Shown: piece by piece, positions 8,007 to 18,324 of the stretch
Layout: each line of letters begins with the position of its first letter
Numbering within the stretch: the first letter of the stretch is position 1
NCBI RefSeq assembly: GCF_003702045.1
Contig: NZ_RBTP01000017.1
Location: forward strand, 1-63,055
Direction of reading: 5' to 3'
DNA from: Pseudomonas viridiflava
Lineage (GTDB): Bacteria; Pseudomonadota; Gammaproteobacteria; Pseudomonadales; Pseudomonadaceae
DNA: 63,055 nt
Notes under the pieces: generated by a model
What the model saw: the letters and a program-made list of their open reading frames with translations, nothing else
The model's database searches: none
What the model was told of the DNA's origin: nothing
Position numbers and translations under genes: made by a program

Positions 8007-8923
8007 CAATACGGCTCGTCCCGAGCGCTGACGAAGCGCTCTATAAAATCATTCAATGCAAGGTGGTCATCGGGTAACGCCAATGCAGCGGCAGATTGCG
8101 GTTCCGGCGACGGATCCAGCAGGTTGTAACGATCTGCGGTTGAAGAGATGCCCGTGAGTATTCGATAGATTTCATCGCTCCCCCGCGAAGGGAAACAAAG
8201 AAGTCCCGGACGCATGAAGCTATCTACCAGAACACTTACGTCAGGCATTCCAGGCTTACCTCGCAAGCGAGAAAGCAATGTGCACCACATGTCGGCCATC
8301 GGCCGTTTGAGCCCGCTTTCGGCAGGTAGCGGTAGGCTTATCGCTTGCGGTGCCTGATTTCTGAGCGCCTTTCGCAATCTGTAAAGGCTTTCAAGTCCTG
8401 ACTGTGTGTTGAATTCGGGATAACTGTGGCGAAGTGGCCGGGCTACGTCGCGCAGGTTGAAATCCGCTAGAAATTTTTCGTGCACGCGGCGATACAGATC
8501 CAGATCCTGGGAAGTCCACGATCGCATTGCTCTGATACGGGCGAATATCTGTTCAATATCTGTACCCTGAGCCGCTTGCATAAGGAGCGGTTTGATCTGT
8601 CCGGCAAAGAGTTCGCACAGGGTATGCGGGCTAAAGAACAACTCATGATCTGCCTTCACACTCTGAAACACCATGAACGGGTAACGGCGGCCGCTTGCAT
8701 CGCGAGAACTGATGAATCCGCCTAGCAACCATTGACCAGTACGGCTGCGATAGGAGAAGAAGCACACAGGCAGGTCATCGAATAGCTCGCGCCAATCGTC
8801 ACGCACTTGCATGCGGCCCAAACCATTCTGCAGCCACAGGTCGAACTCACAAACTTCAGACATCGCACCATTCAGGCTTACGAAGTCCGTGCTCGCAGGG
8901 ACTTTGCCGAAACACCCTATCAT
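8006..8923 (-). CDS. tagF: TagF, T6SS accessory / post-translational regulator
   Basis: This 305-aa protein begins MIGCFGKVPASTDFVSL, the standard TagF opening, and continues with FDLWLQNGLGRMQ, a serine-free SYRSRTGQWLLGGFISSRDASG stretch split by glycines, and YPFMVFQ. The ATG at 8923 has AAGGAG ten bases upstream; a TTG seven codons earlier would include that site in the coding region. TagF is known to repress T6SS assembly, in P. aeruginosa by binding Fha1, and here no Fha, PpkA or PppA gene is visible in the locus. It therefore probably acts through another partner. The stop overlaps the start of the short TssM-like gene (TGATG), so both are likely translated together. Confidence 0.9.
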   Translation of the reverse strand: MIGCFGKVPASTDFVSLNGAMSEVCEFDLWLQNGLGRMQVRDDWRELFDDLPVCFFSYRSRTGQWLLGGFISSRDASGRRYPFMVFQSVKADHELFFSPHTLCELFAGQIKPLLMQAAQGTDIEQIFARIRAMRSWTSQDLDLYRRVHEKFLADFNLRDVARPLRHSYPEFNTQSGLESLYRLRKALRNQAPQAISLPLPAESGLKRPMADMWCTLLSRLRGKPGMPDVSVLVDSFMRPGLLCFPSRGSDEIYRILTGISSTADRYNLLDPSPEPQSAAALALPDDHLALNDFIERFVSARDEPY

Positions 8924-8957
8924 CGGCCAGCGACTCCTTTGCAATGTATTGCCATGA

Positions 8958-11900
8958 TCAGTTTTTCTGCCCAGGATCGTTGAGAACGCTAAGTGCCTTG
9001 ACCTGAGCCAGGTCGGTCATTTTGACTCCGCCATAGTTGCGAACGACCAGACTTACCGGGCCTGCGGCTGATTGCCAGCTAAAACGTTGCTGTACCGTGT
9101 CTAGGTCGGTGACGCGAGCGCTGTCGTTCATTTTCAGCAGACCCCAGCGGCCCGGATAGTCGAACACGGTGATGCGTTGACCTTCGAGCGTCACTACATC
9201 CAGCCGTGCTCCAGGGGCATTGGTGCTGCCTGGCCACGAGAACCGGTTCCAGCTGGTACGACCGTTGCGATAGTGCTGCTCTTGTCCGTCGAGTGTAAAA
9301 ATGATGTCGGTGTAACGGGCCGACGGTTCCAGCATGATTTCGAAGCCATTCTCTTTATCCGAAAGGCTGGCTATGACTTGGCCGACAGAGCTGGCTTTGT
9401 CGATACTGTCGATCATCCTGGCGTTGACGAGAGGAGCAGCGCTTGCCCCAGATCCCATCCCCAGACCCTCTCCGCCGGCTAGGTTACCGATCTCATTACG
9501 CTTGAAGGCGGGGAGCAGGCCGGTGTCTGGATCCACAAAACGCTGCAGGTCTTTGACGGATGCCTCGTTCTCGCTGCCCTGCACAATCGGATACCGATAG
9601 GCCATTACCTGTTTCCAAGGCCGTGCGACATCTTGTGACCATGCTTTGGCGATTTGTTGTCCGGCAGGATCACGTAGCGTTTCCCACGAGTATTGAAGCG
9701 GCGAACTGAATAAGCGTTGCAATGAGCTCGACAACCCGCCCTCAGAGGTGTCAACACTGGTTTCAATATAATTGCGTACTTGTGTTACCTCTGAAGGCTG
9801 CCCTTCCAGCGTTTCGCTGATCAACAGTTTGCTGTTTTTACCGACATCCTGCGATCGCTGGATGTTGGTAAGACGCACCTTCAGTTTCCGGAGGGCGGCC
9901 AAATAACGGTCCATGATGGTGCTGTCTGCGCCTTCAGCGTTTTGTGTCGCGAACAGTCGCGCAACGGGTTCGAAGCGTTTGGCCAGCACGCCGTCGTCTA
10001 CTCTTGGTAGCGCCACCACCATGCTTTCGATCTGCTCACCTTGAGTGCCGAATGCACCTTTTATGCGACTCCAGAAACCGTCATCCGTCTTACTTGTAGA
10101 AGAGACAGACGACGTTTTCGGCAAATCCCAAAGCGTATTCTGATTGACCGCATACAGTAGATTCTTGACGGGGGAATTCTGTACATCGCTCAGCATCGCC
10201 AAGCGTTCTGTGGCGTTGGCCATATCGGTAAAGTGACGAACGCCTACGCCCCTTAGCAGCTGGAACCAGGCATCTGCGTAATCAGCCTTATAGCGAGCCA
10301 TCAGCTCGCGGACAAAGTTAGCCTTCTGCACCATGCCATTGCTGCCCTCGCTATCGAGTACCCAGTCAGTGTCGTTACGCAGGTTGCCAGACAGTAATTT
10401 GATGAGCTCGGGTTGCAGAAACTCTTCCCAACCCTGGCGTGTGTAGATCGCCGGGACGGCTTCCGATGAGAACAATTGGTCACGACCAACAGCGGGCACC
10501 ATATCTGCCAGCGTAAGCGCTGGAAATTGCCGGCTCGACTCCAACTGCAAGCGCAAGTATTCGCGGTCTACCAGAGAACTGGCAATCATGAACGAACGCA
10601 GACTTTGGCGGGCCTCGGTAATCAATTGCTCGTTGCGCCGCAGTGCAGGTGCCGTCCCTTGTTGAAGGTAACGTACATACATTGCTGTGTTGGCTTCGAT
10701 CAATTCCGGACTGACTTCTTGTCCCTGTGCTTGCGCCGCAAGCAGCCAGGCTTTCGGCAACTCGTCTGCCACGAACTCCGCATCGCGATGCTCATCCGGG
10801 CGTGTAAGGATTAAATAAAGTTTTAGAGCGCTGTACGCTTTAATAACCGAGGACACCTGTTGCTCTGTCAGGCGGCCCAAGCTGTCCTCGGAAAGCGAAA
10901 GTCCTGCAGTCAGTGCAGTGTCTTCAGCGCGATCTGTACTGGATGTAGACTTTGCTTGGTCACGGAGAGCATCAAGAGTACGGCGGCGTCCAGCTTCCCC
11001 AGCCTCGTTGACGCCTGACCTCAACTGTCCGGCCAGGTCGGCAGTACTGCGTGGCACAGTGCTCGGGACCTTGGGCACGCTAATACCCTGAATGGCAGCA
11101 CTGGTTTTAGCAGTGGTTTTGGGTGAGCGACGTTTATCCGTAGGCGCCAGCGGAGAGCGATCAACTGTTTGAGCAAACAGATTCAGTTCGCGAAGCTGAA
11201 CTTGCAGCTGCTTGCCTATAGGCTCCAGAGCCTGTGTACGTAATTGCTGTAGGTACGCTTGACGCAATGGTGTCAGGAGCTCATCCCCACTGTATAAGCC
11301 TGCACCTAGGACAAGTGGCACGCCATTGTTGTCATAGCCCTCGAATTTGGTCAGGTAAGCGCGCAACGTTTCCATCGCTTCACCGGATCGCAGGCGTTCG
11401 GCCTGGTCAGGTGCATTTTCCAGCTGCGTCAACTCTCCAGCAATTCCAGCCAACATCTCGCGGTTTTTGTTGTAGGAGATCGCTTCCCAAGCCAGTAGCG
11501 CGATACCTGCTATCGCTGCTATTCCGATCAATGTTGGAGTCAGCGACCGCGTACGGCCCAATCGTGAGTAATAAAGGCTGAGGTTCCGATCCGGGAAAAC
11601 TACTTGGCGGAATGTCTCGGTAATGAAAAAACTTTTGTCCCCGACTTTGGCCGCCGATTGATTCCGTGCGGGGCGTTCTTTAGGTTCCAGAGCATAGTAA
11701 TCACCGAGTGCGTCTTCATAGACCGGCGGTAATTGTTCATCTGTTTGCAGGGCGCTTGTGAAATAGACCCCTCGTACGATCGGAGGCGTGTGCCCCTGCG
11801 CAGAGCGCTCGAATTGATCAAGAAACCCTGAGATGACGGTCGATAGCTCTGCAAAATAATTGGGGAACTGCAGCAGCTCGACGCTCGCGCTGTTGCCTCC

Positions 11901-12851
11901 GGTAATCACTTGTGTGTCGACGTGATGCCGGACGCTCTCTAAAAGTTGTGCGAACTTTGCTTCCATTACGGCGCGTAGTCCCTTGGAACGTACGTCCGAT
12001 AGCGCGAACGTCATGCCGAGAGGCTGTTGACGCTGAGCCGTATCCAGCCCTTGGAAAGCCTGATTGAACCCTGGCACCAGGTCGGTTTTACTCAACATCA
12101 GGTAGAGGGGAGGATTGACGCCCAAGCACTCGCTGTACTCGTCAATGCGTGATACCAGACGAGCAGCCAGAGCCTCGCGCTCTGCCATAGTGGCTGATAC
12201 GATTTCCGGAAGGCTTACAACCAGAATCAATCCGTTTACGGCTGGCTTGGTGCGCTGTTTGCGCAGCAACTTGAGAAAAGACGCGAATTCGCTGGCTGAC
12301 TGATCATCGCGCAGATAGCGTCCGGCGGTATCGATCAAGACCGCGTCGGGGCTGAAATACCAGTCGCAATGTTGAGTCCCACTGTCCATTCCGCTGGCTT
12401 GGGCTCCCGCGATGGTTGCTGATAATCCTGATCGGGTAAGCAGCGAAGTCTTGCCTGAGGCTGACATGCCAACTACGAGATACCACGGCAGATCTGAGAG
12501 TGCCGAAGCTCCGCCACCGCCAGCTGACCGAGAGGAGCGCAACATGGCAATGGCATGCTTGAGTCGCTCGCGCAATACATGTTGGTCACGGAACTCACCT
12601 TCCGCGCCCAGCGACCTGTCAACTTCCAGCTGAACCAGGCTTTCGATGTTCTGCTCGGCCCGGATGCGTCTGTATTGGCGCAGCACAATCAGCAGCAAGC
12701 AGAATGCACTGAGTAACGCCATGGCGACGTAAACGTTTTCCCGGGTGAAGCTCAAGCGTGGAAGCGCGAACCAGCACGCCAACAGGCCTATGACCAGAAG
12801 CAGTGCCAGCGCAAACCAAAAGTTCTTCAAGGAACGCAATAATGCTCTCAT
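8958..12851 (-). CDS. tssM: TssM (IcmF), T6SS inner-membrane complex protein
   Basis: Full-length TssM of 1297 aa. Two N-terminal helices lie at about 12-30 and 40-58. The cytoplasmic domain carries Walker A GMSASGKTS near 128 and LIDTAGRYL, with SKTDLVPGF as the guanine-binding-like motif. A third helix lies near 450 (IGIAAIAGIALLAWEAISY), followed by a large periplasmic domain ending in the IcmF C-terminal region (for example FSWPGSTNAPGARLDV). TssM spans the envelope, binds TssJ at its periplasmic end and TssL in the membrane. AGGA precedes the ATG. The intact Walker motif suggests nucleotide binding, though some TssM proteins do not need it. A second TssM-like gene two positions downstream makes this locus unusual. 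Confidence 0.97.
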   Translation of the reverse strand: MRALLRSLKNFWFALALLLVIGLLACWFALPRLSFTRENVYVAMALLSAFCLLLIVLRQYRRIRAEQNIESLVQLEVDRSLGAEGEFRDQHVLRERLKHAIAMLRSSRSAGGGGASALSDLPWYLVVGMSASGKTSLLTRSGLSATIAGAQASGMDSGTQHCDWYFSPDAVLIDTAGRYLRDDQSASEFASFLKLLRKQRTKPAVNGLILVVSLPEIVSATMAEREALAARLVSRIDEYSECLGVNPPLYLMLSKTDLVPGFNQAFQGLDTAQRQQPLGMTFALSDVRSKGLRAVMEAKFAQLLESVRHHVDTQVITGGNSASVELLQFPNYFAELSTVISGFLDQFERSAQGHTPPIVRGVYFTSALQTDEQLPPVYEDALGDYYALEPKERPARNQSAAKVGDKSFFITETFRQVVFPDRNLSLYYSRLGRTRSLTPTLIGIAAIAGIALLAWEAISYNKNREMLAGIAGELTQLENAPDQAERLRSGEAMETLRAYLTKFEGYDNNGVPLVLGAGLYSGDELLTPLRQAYLQQLRTQALEPIGKQLQVQLRELNLFAQTVDRSPLAPTDKRRSPKTTAKTSAAIQGISVPKVPSTVPRSTADLAGQLRSGVNEAGEAGRRRTLDALRDQAKSTSSTDRAEDTALTAGLSLSEDSLGRLTEQQVSSVIKAYSALKLYLILTRPDEHRDAEFVADELPKAWLLAAQAQGQEVSPELIEANTAMYVRYLQQGTAPALRRNEQLITEARQSLRSFMIASSLVDREYLRLQLESSRQFPALTLADMVPAVGRDQLFSSEAVPAIYTRQGWEEFLQPELIKLLSGNLRNDTDWVLDSEGSNGMVQKANFVRELMARYKADYADAWFQLLRGVGVRHFTDMANATERLAMLSDVQNSPVKNLLYAVNQNTLWDLPKTSSVSSTSKTDDGFWSRIKGAFGTQGEQIESMVVALPRVDDGVLAKRFEPVARLFATQNAEGADSTIMDRYLAALRKLKVRLTNIQRSQDVGKNSKLLISETLEGQPSEVTQVRNYIETSVDTSEGGLSSSLQRLFSSPLQYSWETLRDPAGQQIAKAWSQDVARPWKQVMAYRYPIVQGSENEASVKDLQRFVDPDTGLLPAFKRNEIGNLAGGEGLGMGSGASAAPLVNARMIDSIDKASSVGQVIASLSDKENGFEIMLEPSARYTDIIFTLDGQEQHYRNGRTSWNRFSWPGSTNAPGARLDVVTLEGQRITVFDYPGRWGLLKMNDSARVTDLDTVQQRFSWQSAAGPVSLVVRNYGGVKMTDLAQVKALSVLNDPGQKN

Positions 12852-12878
12852 GTCTTCCTGACCAAATCCGTAACTGAA

Positions 12879-13592
12879 TTAAACGCTGAACAGCTGACGG
12901 ACCTGTTCGGCCAGCGCTGCGACTTCTTTGCCTAAAAGCCAGTCCAGCGTCAGATAAACCGCGCCACATACCAGAGCGATAACTATCAGGTACAGCCAAA
13001 GAGGGACTTCATAGCGGAACATTTGTGACACTTGATCGGGCAATGCCCATTCAGGTGAAAGCGCTTTGCGTGGGGTACGGTAGCGGGCAATATCCTGACC
13101 CAGCGTGTTGGCGATGTAGCGCAATTGGTCTTTTTGCTCGAGGCTGTATTTGCCTTCGAAGCCCAAGGCCAGGCACAGGTGATAAACCTCAAGTACATCG
13201 AGATTACGTTTCACGTCGGTACGTAGCGCTTCTAGCTTCTCGAAAAAGCCCTGACCAGCCAAGTGCACACCGAAGTATTGGAACTGCAGCGGATTGACCT
13301 CAATCTGGCTGCGTATCTCGCTCTGTCCCGCGTTCAGTACGCTTTCATCCAAAAAGGCGCACAGCGCGTATTGCGCATCCCTTACTTGCTCAACGCTGTA
13401 GTTGGCACGACGTGCATCGCGCTCCAGGGCCGGAAAAAACTCATCAACACTTGCGCGCATCCGGGCTACATCGCGCACTTTGTTGCCGCGACGAATCATC
13501 AGGGCCATGGTCATGAAATCTTTGACCAAGTCCTTAAGTGTCAACGTTTGCAGTGGCGCAGAAACGCCGCCTTGCATCACGGCATCAGTCAT
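12879..13592 (-). CDS. tssL: TssL (DotU), short form without peptidoglycan-binding tail
   Basis: This 237-aa protein has the DotU cytoplasmic helical domain (LKDLVKDFMTMALMIRRGN, YALCAFLDESVLNA, QFQYFGVHLAGQGFFEKLE, LEVYHLCLALGFEGKY) and one C-terminal transmembrane helix near 195-218 (WLYLIVIALVCGAVYLTL). It ends about 20 residues later, so the OmpA or SPOR extension found in evolved TssL proteins is absent. TssL forms the inner-membrane platform with TssM and contacts the baseplate through TssK and TssE. The ATG overlaps the tssK stop codon by ATGA. The missing wall-binding domain is probably supplied by the OmpA-carrying TssM-like protein of the same operon. Confidence 0.96.
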   Translation of the reverse strand: MTDAVMQGGVSAPLQTLTLKDLVKDFMTMALMIRRGNKVRDVARMRASVDEFFPALERDARRANYSVEQVRDAQYALCAFLDESVLNAGQSEIRSQIEVNPLQFQYFGVHLAGQGFFEKLEALRTDVKRNLDVLEVYHLCLALGFEGKYSLEQKDQLRYIANTLGQDIARYRTPRKALSPEWALPDQVSQMFRYEVPLWLYLIVIALVCGAVYLTLDWLLGKEVAALAEQVRQLFSV

Positions 13593-14932
13593 TTGAGCAC
13601 CGCCATCAGTTCAAGCTTGAGGTTTTTAAAAGCACTGGGCACATAGAACGCGATGGCGTGAGCGCTCATCATGCGTTCATAAACCCGGCCGTGGGGTTCG
13701 ATCGAGAAATATTGATTGTCCAGACGAACAGGAATGGCGTTCGGCGTTCGGACGCAGTGGCTCAGTGTTGCGCCGGGCATCGCAGTGTTGACGACAACCT
13801 CGATATCTTCCGGCGAGCCGACCTTGAATGCCCTGGGTACAAGTTCAAGAACCTGTGCGCCGGGCATGTCGGCATGAACCGAAATATAGAAATCCGCTTC
13901 GCTAAGCCGTGGGTCGTTGAGTCGGCCCACAAAATAGGAGTTGCGCGTCTGCTCCAGGCTGATCGGGATGTATTGGTTGGGTACGACACTGTTGAGCAGC
14001 TCACGGACCAGCCTGTCGAGTTTCATCATTGAAGCGGCAGGATCATGGTGGTCGTAAGCCGGTATGTCATTGAGCTGCGCGCTCAAAGAAAATGTCAGCA
14101 GGCTGCCAGCCAGCTCCGCAAGAAAGCTGTAAAGCTGTTCTGGATGCAGACGTGGGTGCTGAAGCAGGTGTGCCAACCCTGGATAGGCGCGGTTAACGGT
14201 ATACAGGAGCCAGAAAAGACTGACATCGCTTGAACCAAACTCGGCAATCTGATCGGCTCGTTCGCGTCGTCGGCCAGAAAGCGTTTCGCTTTTGCTTTGC
14301 AGCAGCCCGAGTAAACGTTGAGCAATTTTCAGCAGCGTTTCATGCGAACCAACGTGTAGGGTTGGGTGAACGAACTGCGTATCCAGGCTGAAGCCGTTGA
14401 TATTGTTTCGTTGCAGTTGAATCAGCGGACAATAGCTGTAGCCATCGAGCGAGTCGCCATCAATGAGCAATACAACATTCAAGCGCAAGCTGGTGATTTC
14501 GTTCTCCAGCTCGCCTTCGTTGATGTCAGGCAACATATCGAATGCTTTGCGAAAACGGCGTGCGCCTTTGCGCTCATCGCCCTCATTAAGGTAATTCGCA
14601 CTGTAAGGTTCTGCCAGTTTGAGCGCCGCATAGACCTTCAGCTCCGTACCATGCTGCACATCCTTTAAATCGCGCGCCGCTGGCAGCGGATCGTTTTGCG
14701 GTGCGTCAAAGAGCGAGCCGTCGGGAAATACAAGCTTCAGTCGCTTGAGCTGCAACACGCCGTTGGCCAAGGCTTGTTCATCAATCTCCAGTGTTTGTAC
14801 ACCCCAGTGAAACGGTGAGGAGCGTAACGTTGCCTGAGCCAACTGGTTTTGGTGAAACTCGTCCTGATATTGGAAGTGTTGGGGCAGAAGGAACATGCCC
14901 TCGGACCACATCACTCGGCTCTTTTTGCTCAT
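13589..14932 (-). CDS. tssK: TssK, T6SS baseplate-to-membrane connector
   Basis: This 447-aa protein opens with VMWSEGMFLLPQHFQYQD, the signature start of TssK, followed by VQTLEIDEQALANGVLQLKRL. The middle carries LIQLQRNNINGFSLD and the helical IAQRLLGLLQSKSETLSGRR segment. The C-terminal domain ends with YFSIEPHGRVYERMMSAHAIAFYVP. TssK is a trimer that links the TssFG baseplate wedge to the TssLM membrane complex. Four-base overlaps with tssJ upstream and tssL downstream show coupled translation. Nothing appears truncated or odd. Confidence 0.97.
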   Translation of the reverse strand: MSKKSRVMWSEGMFLLPQHFQYQDEFHQNQLAQATLRSSPFHWGVQTLEIDEQALANGVLQLKRLKLVFPDGSLFDAPQNDPLPAARDLKDVQHGTELKVYAALKLAEPYSANYLNEGDERKGARRFRKAFDMLPDINEGELENEITSLRLNVVLLIDGDSLDGYSYCPLIQLQRNNINGFSLDTQFVHPTLHVGSHETLLKIAQRLLGLLQSKSETLSGRRRERADQIAEFGSSDVSLFWLLYTVNRAYPGLAHLLQHPRLHPEQLYSFLAELAGSLLTFSLSAQLNDIPAYDHHDPAASMMKLDRLVRELLNSVVPNQYIPISLEQTRNSYFVGRLNDPRLSEADFYISVHADMPGAQVLELVPRAFKVGSPEDIEVVVNTAMPGATLSHCVRTPNAIPVRLDNQYFSIEPHGRVYERMMSAHAIAFYVPSAFKNLKLELMAVLK

Positions 14933-15639
14933 TTAGTACCTTCCAATGCCGAATCAAATGTATTGTTCAGCGACTTCTTAATGGAGTTATTGGCAGCATC
15001 TTCAGCCGAGTCGGCCGCCTTTGACTGCATACGCTCTACCAAACCTGGCTCGGTATCCTCTGGTTTGGTTGGCTGTACGGGAGCGATGATCTGTTCGTCA
15101 TGCATCTGCAAAACGTCCTGTCCACGCTCGACACTTATACGGTTCAGGTCGAGCAGCACGCGCCCGCCCTCGGATGAAAACAGGATGCCGTCCTTACGAA
15201 ACGCATCTGCGTTCAGTGCGACTTTCCAGCGGCCGCCGCTGTCGTCGCGGAAGAAAGCGGCAACGGCTATATACCGTGCTTCTTTGGCCAGAGGCCAGCT
15301 CTGCACTGAGCCGATACCCGGCAGAACCACTAATTCGCGTGTATCGAGAACAGTGTTGCCCAACGCTTGCTCCGGGTGATCGAGAAGAGTATTTGCGTCC
15401 GCAGTATTGAACCGGTCCAGCGTGGTCAACTGGTACACCTTGGTAACCACGGACAAGGGCATGCCGGTGGTGTTGGGATTCAGTTGGTTGCCTCCATCCA
15501 CTGTCAGCACAATTTTCTCATCACTGCTGAACAGCATGTCGCCTGCCCACGTATCATCGACCCGTTTGCCTACTCGGTCGGTGATACCGCAAGCGGTCAA
15601 CCCAAGCAACATGACTAAAACGCCCAAAAACCTGCCCAT
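14929..15639 (-). CDS. tssJ: TssJ, T6SS outer-membrane lipoprotein
   Basis: The start is set at the ATG at 15639, with AGGAG seven bases upstream, giving 236 aa. It begins MGRFLGVLVMLLGLTACG, a clear lipoprotein signal with lipobox L-T-A-C. The body has the TssJ beta-sandwich pattern: LPLSVVTKVYQL-like strand (here MPLSVVTKVYQLTTLDRF), LVVLPGIGSVQSWPLAKEAR, YIAVAAFFRDDSGGRWK. TssJ anchors the periplasmic end of TssM to the outer membrane. The protein is longer than a minimal TssJ: about 60 residues after the core are rich in charged and Ala residues (RMQSKAADSAEDAANN) and may form a flexible or helical tail. It follows clpV after 81 bp. Confidence 0.93.
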   Translation of the reverse strand: MGRFLGVLVMLLGLTACGITDRVGKRVDDTWAGDMLFSSDEKIVLTVDGGNQLNPNTTGMPLSVVTKVYQLTTLDRFNTADANTLLDHPEQALGNTVLDTRELVVLPGIGSVQSWPLAKEARYIAVAAFFRDDSGGRWKVALNADAFRKDGILFSSEGGRVLLDLNRISVERGQDVLQMHDEQIIAPVQPTKPEDTEPGLVERMQSKAADSAEDAANNSIKKSLNNTFDSALEGTK

Positions 15640-15720
15640 TTTACTGCTCCTGAAACACCTTCGATCAGTGCCCGGCTGTTCGGGCACTGCTGAACCTTCA
15701 TCCAGATACCTGACTGTCGT

Positions 15721-18324
15721 TTACGTCATGGTGTATGAGAAACCACCGGTTTCATCCAGACCGATACTCATGCTGTTGACCGGCTTATCCTCTGCCATAC
15801 GTCCGAGCACATGCTCTGCCAGCTCAGGCATCAATGTTCCCGAAAGGATGTTGTCGATATTTCGAGCACCGCTATCAACTTCTGTGCAACGTGCTGCGAT
15901 CGTGGGTATCAGTTCTGCGCTGAACTCCAGTGAGGCTTGATGATTACGTTCGAAGCGCTCACGGATTCGTGCGAGTTTGAGGCCCACAATACGCTCCAGA
16001 ACTGCGTCTTGGACCGGGTAGTAAGGGACGATACTCAAGCGGCCAAGAAACGCTGGTTTGAATACGTTGTTGAGCTGGTCGCGCAGATCCTCGACGATCT
16101 GAGCCGGAGCAGGGGGTTCGCTGACGCCTAAGCATGTCTGCATGATGCGCTCGGTTCCGACGTTGGACGTAAGGATGATGACGGTATTACGGAAATTAAT
16201 TTCACGCCCTTCGCCGTCATCAAGCACGCCCTTGTCGAAAACCTGGAAGAACAGTTCAAGAACGTCGGGATGAGCTTTCTCAACCTCATCAAGAAGCACA
16301 ACGCTGTATGGCTTGCGACGCACAGCTTCAGTCAGAACACCACCTTCCCCGTAGCCGACATATCCTGGAGGAGAACCCTTGAGGCTGGAAACGGTGTGCG
16401 CTTCTTGGTACTCGGACATGTTGATGGTAATCACGTTGCGCTCGCCGCCGTATAGCGTATCAGCGAGTGCCAATGCCGTTTCTGTCTTGCCCACGCCACT
16501 TGGACCCAATAGCAGGAATACGCCGATTGGCTTATTGGGATCCTCCATACGAGCACGGGAAATCTTGATGCGTTTTCCAATTTCAAGTAGCGCATGGTCT
16601 TGGCCGAGAACACGTTCGGCCAATAGTGCTGGCAAGCGCTGAACCGTATCGATTTCGTCACGCAACATCTTGCCCAGAGGTATTCCTGTCCAGCCGGAGA
16701 TGACTTCCCCTATGGTGGCGCCGTCCACCAGCGAGTGTACGAGTGGCTGTTCCCCCTGAACCTTAGCCAGCTCAGAGCGCAGTCTGCTCAGATCTTCGCG
16801 ATGATCCAGACCGTCATTCAGGGCGCTCAATGCATGCAACTGTTTCACCAGATCAAGCTCATTCTTCCACTGAGCGTTCAACGTCTGTTCGCGCGCCTCA
16901 GTTTCAGCCAGCTCCTCATTCAGGTGGGCCAACCGCCGCTTATGATCGCTGCCTTTGGCTTGCTCCTGTTCAAGAAGCGATATCTCTGCGCGCAGGTTAT
17001 CAATCATGCGCCTGCAGTCTTCAAGCTTTCCGGGTTGTGCGGTTTGACCAAGTGCGACGCGAGCGCAAGCGGTATCGAGCACACTGACGGCCTTATCCGG
17101 CAGCTGCCGTCCGGTGATGTAGCGATTAGATAGACGAACCGCCATGACGAGCGCTTCATCCATGACAGCGACATGGTGATGCTGCTGCATCTTATCCAAC
17201 AGACCCCGCAGCATATAGATCGCTTGGTCTTCCTCCGGCTCCTCGACTTTAACTACCTGGAAGCGGCGAGCAAGCGCGGCGTCTTTTTCAAAGTATTTTT
17301 TATATTCTGCCCATGTTGTAGCGGCGATTGTGCGCAGCTCTCCACGTGCCAAAGCCGGTTTGAGGAGATTGGCAGCGTCATTCTGCCCTGCCTGACCACC
17401 GGATCCGATTAGGGTGTGAGCCTCATCGATAAAGAGAATGATCGGATGAACGCTACGCTTGGTTTCTTCAATGACCGACTTGAGTCGGTTTTCAAATTCC
17501 CCTTTGATTCCTGCACCCGCTTGCAGCAAACCCAGGTCGAGTGTGTGAATGGCAACATCCTTGAGTGGTGCAGGCACGTCGCCCAAGGCAATGCGCAATG
17601 CCAGCCCTTCGACCACGGCAGTTTTACCCACGCCAGCCTCGCCTGTGAGAATCGGGTTGTTTTGGCGACGACGTGTGAGGATATCGACCATTTGCCGGAC
17701 TTCGAACTCGCGCCCCAGCACAGGATCGATTCGGCCTTCACGAGCACTGCGAGTAAGATCAACCGTGTATTGATCCAACGCAGGGGTTTTGCCGTTACTC
17801 TTACCCGGCGAGCGAGGTGTCTCAGTGCCGGCAGGAAGTGGAGAGCTTTGTTGCGCCTCACTGCTAGACGAGATGAGGTCAGCAAGATTGACCTTGAGAT
17901 CGTCGACATTGATCTTTTCAAGCTCTGGTGCCGAAGCTGCAACGATACGTCGCAAATCCTTGTCGTCCAGCAGAGCTTGAAGTAGAAAGCCGCTGCGGAT
18001 CAGACTATTTCCATACTCAATCGATGCGAGCACCCACGCTCGCTCAATCAACTGAGTGATGTGCGGCGACAAGGCTGGCGTGCGAGTATTCCCCGTCTTG
18101 AAATCACTCATGGCGTCAGCCAACTGGGACTGTAGCCGCTCTATCACAACGTCATAGTGACGTAGAACGGGTATCAAATCGTTGTCATCCCCTTCAAGCA
18201 GTTGCAGCAGCACATGCTCAATGTCGACTTCGTAGTGACGCTCAGCAAGGCAAAGTGCCGCGGCGCTTTCTGTGGCGTTACGGCAGGTGTCGTTGAGTTT
18301 GGCAAACAGTGATTTCAGGTTCAC
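15721..18324 (-). CDS. clpV: TssH (ClpV), sheath-disassembling AAA+ ATPase
   Basis: The 867-aa ATPase has a ClpN-type N-terminal domain ([19 protein letters not shown]), a first AAA+ module with Walker [10 protein letters not shown] at 228-236 and [14 protein letters not shown], a coiled-coil middle domain around 430-540, and a second AAA+ module with Walker [10 protein letters not shown] near 610 and [13 protein letters not shown]. The linker [17 protein letters not shown] is the ClpV form. It unfolds contracted TssBC sheath to recycle subunits. The N-terminal helix that reads TssC is present. The first four bases overlap the tssG stop. Both nucleotide sites look intact. Confidence 0.98.
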   Translation of the reverse strand: MNLKSLFAKLNDTCRNATESAAALCLAERHYEVDIEHVLLQLLEGDDNDLIPVLRHYDVVIERLQSQLADAMSDFKTGNTRTPALSPHITQLIERAWVLASIEYGNSLIRSGFLLQALLDDKDLRRIVAASAPELEKINVDDLKVNLADLISSSSEAQQSSPLPAGTETPRSPGKSNGKTPALDQYTVDLTRSAREGRIDPVLGREFEVRQMVDILTRRRQNNPILTGEAGVGKTAVVEGLALRIALGDVPAPLKDVAIHTLDLGLLQAGAGIKGEFENRLKSVIEETKRSVHPIILFIDEAHTLIGSGGQAGQNDAANLLKPALARGELRTIAATTWAEYKKYFEKDAALARRFQVVKVEEPEEDQAIYMLRGLLDKMQQHHHVAVMDEALVMAVRLSNRYITGRQLPDKAVSVLDTACARVALGQTAQPGKLEDCRRMIDNLRAEISLLEQEQAKGSDHKRRLAHLNEELAETEAREQTLNAQWKNELDLVKQLHALSALNDGLDHREDLSRLRSELAKVQGEQPLVHSLVDGATIGEVISGWTGIPLGKMLRDEIDTVQRLPALLAERVLGQDHALLEIGKRIKISRARMEDPNKPIGVFLLLGPSGVGKTETALALADTLYGGERNVITINMSEYQEAHTVSSLKGSPPGYVGYGEGGVLTEAVRRKPYSVVLLDEVEKAHPDVLELFFQVFDKGVLDDGEGREINFRNTVIILTSNVGTERIMQTCLGVSEPPAPAQIVEDLRDQLNNVFKPAFLGRLSIVPYYPVQDAVLERIVGLKLARIRERFERNHQASLEFSAELIPTIAARCTEVDSGARNIDNILSGTLMPELAEHVLGRMAEDKPVNSMSIGLDETGGFSYTMT

